Positions 48,090 through 55,092 of a stretch of DNA of 64,000 bases are shown one piece after another. The first letter of the stretch is position 1. Each line of letters starts with the position of its first letter. The position numbers and the translations under genes were made by a program. The DNA comes from an uncultured Bacteroidota bacterium (lineage in GTDB: Bacteria > Bacteroidota > Bacteroidia > Bacteroidales > F082), in contig CAITDJ010000035.1 of assembly GCA_903891085.1 (NCBI GenBank), forward strand, positions 1 to 64,000, in the 5' to 3' direction. The notes under the pieces are model-generated. The model saw only the letters and a list, made by a program, of their open reading frames with translations. It was not told where the DNA came from and ran no database searches.

Positions 48090-49028
48090 ATGTCACTACT
48101 TATCGGATCAACAACCATCGGACTGATACTCGCCTTGCTTGCCCTAGGCATTTTTATCAGCTTCCGCATTTTCGATTTTCCTGATATTACCGCGGAAGGA
48201 TCATTCACTTTCGGAGCGGCGACGGCTGCCTCGCTCATTGTGGCGGGAGTAAATCCTTTGCTCGCGAGTTTTATTGCCTTCCTTGCCGGGATGGCGGCAG
48301 GAGCTGTCACCGGGATTATTCATACGCGCTTCAACATTAATCCGCTGTTGGCCGGAATACTGGTGATGACCGCCCTGTATTCGGTGAACCTGCATGTGAT
48401 GGGGAAAAGTAATATGCCGTTATTGAGCGAAACAACCGTTTTCACCTGGATTGAGAATCTTTCGTTGTCGTGGTCGGGCGCCGATGCCAGAACCATCATC
48501 CTGGGCTGGGAAGTGGCGGTGAAAGACCTCTGGCTGTTGCTCTTCTGCTTTTTGGTGATCGTTGGGTTCTGCATCACACTCTGGTGGTTTTTCAAAACAA
48601 ATATCGGAACGGCGATGCGGGCTACAGGCGACAACGATCAGATGATACGTGCGTTGGGCGTCAATACCAAATTGATGATCATTGTGGGCATGGCATTATC
48701 GAATGGATTTATTGCGCTCGCCGGTGCCATGCTTGCCCAATACCAGGGTTTTGCCGATGTGCAGATGGGAATAGGCATGATGGTCTGGGGGCTGGCAAGT
48801 GTTATTATCGGTGAAGCGATTATCAACGATAATAGTGTTGGATTTGTTATTCTCGGCGCTGTGCTGGGTTCTGTCTTGTTCAGGTTATTGGTGGCCATTG
48901 CCTTGCGCTGGGGTCTCAACCCGAACGACCTGAAGATTATCACGGCATTGTTTGTATTCATCGCACTCATATTGCCCGGTTTGCTGAAAAATAAAAAACT
49001 ATCATTTAAACGAAAAGCCAATGCTTAA
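48090..49028 (+). CDS. ABC transporter permease (BPD_transp_2 family)
   Basis: A 312-residue inner-membrane permease of the LivH/BPD_transp_2 class used with ABC_sub_bind binding proteins. About eight hydrophobic segments alternate with motifs typical of the family: IFDFPDITAEGSFTFGAA near the N-terminus, NINPLLAGILVMTALYSVN, and the ATPase-coupling segment AMRATGDNDQMIRALGVN at about residues 175-192. It overlaps the ATPase gene by 8 bases, so the two are translationally coupled. It would import the ligand delivered by the neighbouring anchored binding proteins. Confidence 0.93.
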   Translation: MSLLIGSTTIGLILALLALGIFISFRIFDFPDITAEGSFTFGAATAASLIVAGVNPLLASFIAFLAGMAAGAVTGIIHTRFNINPLLAGILVMTALYSVNLHVMGKSNMPLLSETTVFTWIENLSLSWSGADARTIILGWEVAVKDLWLLLFCFLVIVGFCITLWWFFKTNIGTAMRATGDNDQMIRALGVNTKLMIIVGMALSNGFIALAGAMLAQYQGFADVQMGIGMMVWGLASVIIGEAIINDNSVGFVILGAVLGSVLFRLLVAIALRWGLNPNDLKIITALFVFIALILPGLLKNKKLSFKRKANA

Positions 49029-49833
49029 GATCAATCATATCAGTAAAACCTTTAATCCGGGAACGGTGAACGAGGTAGTTGCCCTGCAGGATGTTTCCAT
49101 TGAAATTGAAGAAGGTAGTTTTGTGTGTGTGCTCGGGACCAACGGATCGGGGAAATCGACCATGCTGAATGCGGTGGCAGGTTCATTTATTGTTGATGAA
49201 GGAATAATTACCCTTGACCATATTGATATTACCAAATGGGGCGAACACGAACGGGCCAAATTCATCGGCCGTGTTTTCCAGAATCCTTTCAGCGGAACAG
49301 CTCCGAATATGTCGATTCAGGAAAACCTGGCACTCGCCATGAAACGGGGCAAAAATCGTGGAATAGGCTGGGGACTACCTGCGTCGCTGATTCATGAATT
49401 CAGGGCCATGGTGAAACCATTGAATATGGGACTCGAAGACAGGCTCGAAAATCCGATTGGAAAACTTTCGGGCGGGCAGCGTCAGGCACTTACCCTGCTT
49501 ATGGCCACAGCCTTGAAACCGAAATTACTGCTGCTGGACGAACATACCGCCGCACTCGATCCGAAAACAGCAGCCAAGGTGATCGACCTCACCCAGCAAG
49601 TGATTATGAAGGACAAACTTACGACCATGATGGTCACCCACTCGATGCAACAGGCGGTAAACCTGGGCGACCGCATCGTAATGATGCACAAGGGAAAAGT
49701 TGCCTACGATTTCAGGGGCGAAGAAAAGAAGCGCCTGAAAATAAACGACTTATTAACACTTTTTGATGAACTTCGCCGAAAGGATAATATCGATACGGCT
49801 GTTGCAAGTATGCTGGCCGACAATTACGTTTAA
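49021..49833 (+). CDS. ABC transporter ATP-binding protein
   Basis: A 270-residue ATPase with Walker A GTNGSGKSTMLNAVAG, Q-loop VFQNPFSGTAPNMS, signature KLSGGQRQALTLLMA, Walker B PKLLLLDEHTAALDP and H-loop VTHSMQQAVNLGD. The sequence groups with LivF/LivG-like importers that pair with BPD_transp_2 permeases. It follows the permease with an 8-base overlap and precedes the single-domain binding protein by 11 bases. Only one permease and one ATPase gene exist in the cluster, so a homodimer of each is expected. Confidence 0.95.
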   Translation: MLKINHISKTFNPGTVNEVVALQDVSIEIEEGSFVCVLGTNGSGKSTMLNAVAGSFIVDEGIITLDHIDITKWGEHERAKFIGRVFQNPFSGTAPNMSIQENLALAMKRGKNRGIGWGLPASLIHEFRAMVKPLNMGLEDRLENPIGKLSGGQRQALTLLMATALKPKLLLLDEHTAALDPKTAAKVIDLTQQVIMKDKLTTMMVTHSMQQAVNLGDRIVMMHKGKVAYDFRGEEKKRLKINDLLTLFDELRRKDNIDTAVASMLADNYV

Positions 49834-49844
49834 CTGATACTACG

Positions 49845-50840
49845 ATGAAATACTCCATTTTCCTGCGTGGTTTGTTGGCATTGGTGGTTACGATGGGGGC
49901 ACTCCTTTTGCTCGATATGGAAAATCGTCAGTCTGCTAAAAAACAGAAATTGATAAAGATTGCCATCTTTAAAATTTCTTCAAGAATTGTACTCGATGAA
50001 ACCGAGAAAGGGCTCATGGGAGCCTTGACAGCAAGGGGTTATATAGGAGGGAAAAACTGTATTATTGAGAAATTCAGTGCTGAAGGTGATCTTCCTACCG
50101 GAAATATGATTGCACAAAATATTGTCAGCAGCAATTTCGATATTGTAATAACAATCAGCACGCCTGCATTGCAAATCATGGCCAATGCCAATAAAAACGG
50201 ACAGGTGATGCATGTTTTTTGTGCAGTTACCGACCCTTATGTTTCAGGGGTGGGCATCAGTGGTTCGGAACCGGGTCAGCGACCTAAGCACCTGCTTGGT
50301 ATTGGCAGTTTTCAACCTGTCGAAAGAGCCTTTGAAATAGCCAAACAGATGAATCCTGGTCTGAAAAAGGTTGGAACAGTTTGGTGTATGAGTGAAACCT
50401 GCTCGGAAGCCTGTGTGAAACTGGCACGCAAAAAATGTAAAGAACTGGGTATTGAGTTGGTAGAGATGAGTGTGGAAAGCACGACGCAGGTGCTTGAAAC
50501 CGCCATGTCGCTCACCATGAGAGGTGTGCAAGCGCTTTGGGTTGGCGGTGACAATGTGGTGGAGTCAGGCATTGATCAGGTTGTAAACGCAGCAACCAGG
50601 GCCAACATTCCGCTTTTTACCAATAATCCATATAATATTTACGGAAACACAATATTTGGACTCGGCGCTGAATATAAGGAAGTTGGAAGCATTGCCGGTA
50701 ATCTGGCTGCTGATGTTCTCGAAGGAAAACCAATGAATGAATTGGGTGTAAAAAACGTAGTGCCGATCAATTTAAAAGTAAATCCGGATGCCCTCAAAAA
50801 CCTGAAAGAGAGCTGGGATATCAGTGCTTTTGAAAAGTGA
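49845..50840 (+). CDS. Membrane-anchored ABC substrate-binding protein (single domain)
   Basis: A 331-residue one-domain ABC_sub_bind protein. The N-terminus LLALVVTMGALLLLDMENRQ is a membrane anchor with the cluster's common D-x-x-N-R exit and no lipobox. Family segments are ITISTPALQIMANANKNG, AVTDPYVSGVGIS, GIGSFQPVERAFEIAKQMNP, LTMRGVQALWVGGDNVVESG and EVGSIAGNLAADVLEGKP. It is the last gene of the transport block and lies 11 bases after the ATPase. A broken piece of a similar gene is at 58042-58164. Confidence 0.9.
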   Translation: MKYSIFLRGLLALVVTMGALLLLDMENRQSAKKQKLIKIAIFKISSRIVLDETEKGLMGALTARGYIGGKNCIIEKFSAEGDLPTGNMIAQNIVSSNFDIVITISTPALQIMANANKNGQVMHVFCAVTDPYVSGVGISGSEPGQRPKHLLGIGSFQPVERAFEIAKQMNPGLKKVGTVWCMSETCSEACVKLARKKCKELGIELVEMSVESTTQVLETAMSLTMRGVQALWVGGDNVVESGIDQVVNAATRANIPLFTNNPYNIYGNTIFGLGAEYKEVGSIAGNLAADVLEGKPMNELGVKNVVPINLKVNPDALKNLKESWDISAFEK

Positions 50841-51456
50841 GGAAGAGTTGATGTTGTTATTTTTATATTTTTTTGCTTTCATTATTTTTATAAAATAACA
50901 GGCACTTATTATCAAACATAGTCTGTAAATAAACAAATCTACTCGTTCACGGTCAGGTAACAGGAAAAATGAATTGGCATATTCTGTCAGCATTTGCTGG
51001 CAGCGACCGCGGCGTGAAACAAAGTACGGATTTCGCTAAGAGCGCACCGCAGGTTTGGTGGCTCGGTTGACAAGGCTATGATAAAAACCAAAAACTTCCA
51101 AAAACAAATCTCTGGAAGCAAATAGTTTCAATTCTACGCTTTGTACTTCCGCCGTTTTTGGCAACAAAATGGTCAAGCTTAGTAAGGGAAGCCGGAACTC
51201 ACCAATTTGTAAACATTCTAAATTGATTCCTTGAGGCGCATTTTATAAATAAACATTCAAAGAATGTGTATTTTTTATATAACCTTACACAATATTTCAA
51301 AACCTGATCGAAATTGAAAAACAGTATGAAAATATTTAACCTGGTAAATGTCGATACTACTTTCTACGCGTTATTCCATTTAATTTTTTTCGTATTATCT
51401 CCATTCGGTATCGGTCACAACATAGATAATAATTTCCTGAAATAGTCAGAAAAATC
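50841..51456. other. 616-base gap without a recognisable gene
   Basis: No frame of note. A middle part of higher GC (about 50990-51080, GCGACCGCGGCGTG ... GGTTTGGTGGCTCGG) stands out from AT-rich flanks and may be a remnant of transferred DNA. I could not assign it. The promoter of the PrsW-sigma unit should lie in the last 150 bases, but no clear consensus was found. Confidence 0.4.
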
Positions 51457-52455
51457 ATGAAAATCGTCTTTAGTCTTGCTCCTGTTTTACTATTTCTTAT
51501 CAGTTTGTATTTACTCGATAGTTTCAAATTGGTAAACAGGAATTTTCTGATTATATGTTTATTATGGGGAATAATTGCAGCACTTATTTCTTATTTTTTA
51601 AATACCTGGTTAGTCCAACACTTTTCGCTCAACTTCAAACTGTTCAGCAGATATCTGGCTCCAATAACTGAGGAGATTACCAAAGCCATGATGGTTGTGT
51701 ATTTGATCAGCCGGCAAAAAATTGGATTTGCTATCGATGCGGCAATCTATGGATTTGCCGCCGGAACCGGATTTGCCCTTGCCGAAAATGTCGTTTACCT
51801 GACTCTATTAGACAATGAATCGTCTTTGATAATATGGATAATACGCGGATTTGGCACGGCTTTGATGCATGGCGGTTGCACTGCCCTTGTGGCGATGCTC
51901 ATGATTGGAGGGATACAACGGGAAAAACCAATGGTTCTGGCCATTTCCTTCGGGTTATTGGCTGCCTTTCTGCTTCACAGCGCATTCAATCATTTTTTCC
52001 TGAGTCCATACTTACAAACAACCCTGATATTCATCGTATTACCCATTGTTTTTGCTGTAGTATTTAAAAAAAGCACCACTGTATTGCAAAATTGGCTCGA
52101 GATTGAATTCAGTACCGAAGTTGAATTACTCCGTATGATTAAACAGGGGAAACTCAGGGGGACTAAAGCAGGTGAGTATCTGGTCAAAATGAAACAACAT
52201 TTCAATCAACAGACGATCCTCGACTTATATTGCTATCTTAGTCTTTACTTAGAACTGTCAATAAAGGCAAAACGAAATCTCATGCTGAAAGAAAACGGTT
52301 TTCCGGTAGTCGTAGAGCCTGAGATCATCGATAAATTAAACGAAATGAAACACTTACGCAGGCAAATCGGTAAAATGGGCGAATTGGCAATTCAGCCTCT
52401 TGTAAGAATGAAACATCGCGATCTCTGGGAATTAAACCTTTTAAGAAATATTTAA
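51457..52455 (+). CDS. PrsW-like intramembrane metalloprotease
   Basis: A 332-residue protein with about seven hydrophobic segments in the first 220 residues and a charged cytoplasmic tail. The PrsW motifs are present: Glu72-Glu73 in APITEEITKAMMVVYL, GFAAGTGFALAENVVYL, GTALMHGGCTALVAML and LLHSAFNHFF, supplying the Glu and His residues of this membrane-protease superfamily. In Bacillus subtilis PrsW makes the first cut in the anti-sigma factor RsiW. Here an ECF sigma gene starts 38 bases downstream and a membrane protein of anti-sigma type follows it, so all parts of such a pathway are linked. Confidence 0.85.
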   Translation: MKIVFSLAPVLLFLISLYLLDSFKLVNRNFLIICLLWGIIAALISYFLNTWLVQHFSLNFKLFSRYLAPITEEITKAMMVVYLISRQKIGFAIDAAIYGFAAGTGFALAENVVYLTLLDNESSLIIWIIRGFGTALMHGGCTALVAMLMIGGIQREKPMVLAISFGLLAAFLLHSAFNHFFLSPYLQTTLIFIVLPIVFAVVFKKSTTVLQNWLEIEFSTEVELLRMIKQGKLRGTKAGEYLVKMKQHFNQQTILDLYCYLSLYLELSIKAKRNLMLKENGFPVVVEPEIIDKLNEMKHLRRQIGKMGELAIQPLVRMKHRDLWELNLLRNI

Positions 52456-52493
52456 TACTAAAAACCAACTTTATCTAACCCAAATTGTAATTT

Positions 52494-53090
52494 GTGAAAA
52501 GTGATGGAAAAATAGTAAATGATTTGCTGACAAATGAAAAATCAGATGAATCGGTTTCAGATGAAGACCATAACATCATTAAAAATGTGCTTCATGTATC
52601 GATAAACGAATACGGCAGGCTGATCGATAAATACCAGGTTCCGGTATACAACCTCTTATTAAGGATGTTGCATGACCGCGATACCGCAGAAGAGTTGACT
52701 CAGCAGGTATTTGTGAAAGCCTATGAAGCGTTGCCCACCTTTCGCTTTGAGTTTCGGTTTTTCAGTTGGCTGTATAGGATCGCTGTTAATCAGGCATTAA
52801 ACTATCAAAAAAAACAGCGAAAGTTTGTAGGAATAGAAAACTTAACAAATCTATCCGATGAATCCAATGATTTTGACACATCCAACGATGTGCAGCTTCA
52901 ATCGATAATTGACAAAATGAAAGACAAATACAAATCCGTGATTATACTGAAATATTTTCAGCAGTTATCCTACCAGGAAGTTGCCTTTGCCTTGAATATT
53001 TCAGAAAAAAAAGTCAGATCACGATTGTATGATGCACGGTTACAACTAAAAGTGATGTTAGAAAAAACTGATTATTTTCATTCAAATTGA
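52494..53090 (+). CDS. ECF-type RNA polymerase sigma factor
   Basis: A 198-residue sigma-70 family protein. Region 2 is at about 40-105 (YGRLIDKYQVPVYNLLLRML, DTAEELTQQVFVKAYEALP, FFSWLYRIAVNQALNY) and region 4 at about 138-190 (KYKSVIILKYFQQLSYQEVA, ISEKKVRSRLYDARLQLK). There is no region 1 or 3, as usual for ECF factors. The start is GTG at 52494; the 35-residue acidic leader before region 2 is longer than usual. It stands 25 bases before the candidate anti-sigma gene. Confidence 0.93.
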   Translation: MKSDGKIVNDLLTNEKSDESVSDEDHNIIKNVLHVSINEYGRLIDKYQVPVYNLLLRMLHDRDTAEELTQQVFVKAYEALPTFRFEFRFFSWLYRIAVNQALNYQKKQRKFVGIENLTNLSDESNDFDTSNDVQLQSIIDKMKDKYKSVIILKYFQQLSYQEVAFALNISEKKVRSRLYDARLQLKVMLEKTDYFHSN

Positions 53091-53115
53091 TACAGTTTTC
53101 AAATAAGTATAAGCC

Positions 53116-53871
53116 ATGTGGTTCAAAAAAAGTGAATTAAATAAACTGAAAGAAGCCAAAATCACGGGATCGATTACGCCGGAACAGGAACTGAAACTGA
53201 ATAAAATTCTCGAAAGTTCATCGTCGGATCGTATTGATCTGATCAGGTTGCAGGAAATTGAAAATCAATTGATAGCCGCGAAATCAAACGATGAACCCAT
53301 CTATATTAAAGACAGGGTCATGTCAAAAATTGCATCAAAGAATAATCTTACTTCTTCAACCTTGAGTAATGCATCCTTTTTTGATACGCTCTTCAATCCT
53401 TTTCCGGTTCGCTTTGCTATCATACTCATTTGCGGTATTATGATCGGCTCGGCCTTCACCTGGATGTTCGTAACTGACAAAAACACTACCAACAACGAAA
53501 TGTTAACGGGAAGCATCTCTGCATTTTCGACTACCGGAATTTCCTATTCAACCGAGGAGGTCACCATAAAGATGATTCCTTATCAGATTGGAAATCTGCA
53601 CTATATGAACTTCATTACCGATACGCGGAACGAAATTAATATTTTATTTAGCTTCAATGAATCTGAATTAACATTAAAAAAAGCAGAATACATTGCATCG
53701 GAGGGAAACAAATCAACTGGTTTTGATATCGGATCCATCACGTTTTCGGCCACAGGTAAAACTACCTTCCAGATCATACTCGAAAAAAATCAGGACCAAC
53801 AGGTTTCATTTACCATTACAGCTAAGCAAAATCAATCCATCCTAACAACCAAACAATTATTACTTGAATAA
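53116..53871 (+). CDS. Candidate membrane anti-sigma factor
   Basis: A 251-residue single-pass membrane protein: a cytoplasmic helical part (1-95, with ITPEQELKLNKILESSSSD), one membrane helix (about 97-117, VRFAIILICGIMIGSAFTWM), and a periplasmic beta-rich part (about 125-251). The topology, size and position right after an ECF sigma gene fit an anti-sigma factor, but no zinc-binding HxxxCxxC motif is present, so the identification rests on context. If correct, the upstream PrsW-like protease would be its site-1 or membrane protease. Confidence 0.65.
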   Translation: MWFKKSELNKLKEAKITGSITPEQELKLNKILESSSSDRIDLIRLQEIENQLIAAKSNDEPIYIKDRVMSKIASKNNLTSSTLSNASFFDTLFNPFPVRFAIILICGIMIGSAFTWMFVTDKNTTNNEMLTGSISAFSTTGISYSTEEVTIKMIPYQIGNLHYMNFITDTRNEINILFSFNESELTLKKAEYIASEGNKSTGFDIGSITFSATGKTTFQIILEKNQDQQVSFTITAKQNQSILTTKQLLLE

Positions 53872-53955
53872 AACCAACTTTTTTCATACTGAAGCATAAT
53901 TACTAAAACGAAATCATAGAAAATAATCAAATTAATAAACTCAAAACTCAAAAAA

Positions 53956-54942
53956 ATGAAAAGGTTCACATTACTACAGATCATCCTTATCGCAGTTGTA
54001 GCGCTCATTGCCGGATTCTTCTTAGGTACTTCTATCGGAAGCTTCACTCCATCGGGAGAGGATATTGCCGGTTCCATCGGAAAAGTTAATCGTTACCGGA
54101 ATGTTAAGGTTACCGAAAACGATATTCTATTACGTAACGAAATGGTCGGGGACACAAATAAACGTGAACAATACCAAAGGTATCTGACCTATTATTATTA
54201 TCAATCGCTGAGAAATTTATCTGACCTGGATCAGGTTTTAACCAAAACGGCCACAGTGGCTGAATTTGCTACACTCAACGAGCCATTCGTGATTCCGTTG
54301 GCTAATTTCAAGGTGTATCTCGAAAAAGCGCATACCGATATTTTTGTTGCCTTAAATATGGTAGGCTCATTGACCATGGACGAAGATGTACCACTAATTC
54401 AATATCTAAATCAGGCACAGAATACGATTGCCCGTATTCGTAGTAATGACGCCATATTGATAAGTTATATGGAGGCTATGGCTACATTTATTGAAGCAAA
54501 CCCTGATAAAAAGTATGTGGCACTTGAAGATGCCCATGATATTTTGACAAGTAATATTCTCACCGCGGCTATGATGTCCCAAAACAAGCCTGTGTTGAAA
54601 TATCTGGATCAAAAGAAAATGAAAAATGATAAAGAGGGAATAAAGGAATTGGTAGCTGACGCCAATTTTAACATCTTCATGAGAAATCAGTTTAATATGG
54701 ACGTTTCAACTCTTGGAGAAGAGAATAGATTAATGGACGCCAGTATTATTGGCAATATTGAGAATCTGCATCTAGCGCTCGACAACATTAATCAGCTCGG
54801 CAATTCAGATTTTGGAAATCAGGCAGTTTTGCATGATGTTATGTCCAATGAAGAAAACTTAGGCTTACGTGATGTACAACAGATAGGCGACGGCGTTATA
54901 TTGCTCAATGTTGAAGATATTGGTAGTGCAACTGACCAATAA
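53956..54942 (+). CDS. Single-pass membrane or exported protein of unknown function
   Basis: A 328-residue protein with one N-terminal hydrophobic helix (about 6-26, LLQIILIAVVALIAGFFLG) and a largely alpha-helical remainder (REQYQRYLTYYYYQSLRNLS, YLNQAQNTIARIRS). Nothing in it recalls a known enzyme. It follows the candidate anti-sigma gene by 84 bases and may belong to the same regulon. It could be a periplasmic effector of the sigma response, but that is a guess from position. Confidence 0.65.
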   Translation: MKRFTLLQIILIAVVALIAGFFLGTSIGSFTPSGEDIAGSIGKVNRYRNVKVTENDILLRNEMVGDTNKREQYQRYLTYYYYQSLRNLSDLDQVLTKTATVAEFATLNEPFVIPLANFKVYLEKAHTDIFVALNMVGSLTMDEDVPLIQYLNQAQNTIARIRSNDAILISYMEAMATFIEANPDKKYVALEDAHDILTSNILTAAMMSQNKPVLKYLDQKKMKNDKEGIKELVADANFNIFMRNQFNMDVSTLGEENRLMDASIIGNIENLHLALDNINQLGNSDFGNQAVLHDVMSNEENLGLRDVQQIGDGVILLNVEDIGSATDQ

Positions 54943-55092
54943 TTGTTATCTGATAAAATAGGGTCTTTGCAATAAATTCACAACCTTATAATGAGGTATT
55001 TAAACAGGATTGACTATTTGAATAAAGTTGAAGAGCGAATTTAAATTTCATTTCTCATATTTAATTTTTAGGAACATTACACCTGAATACTG

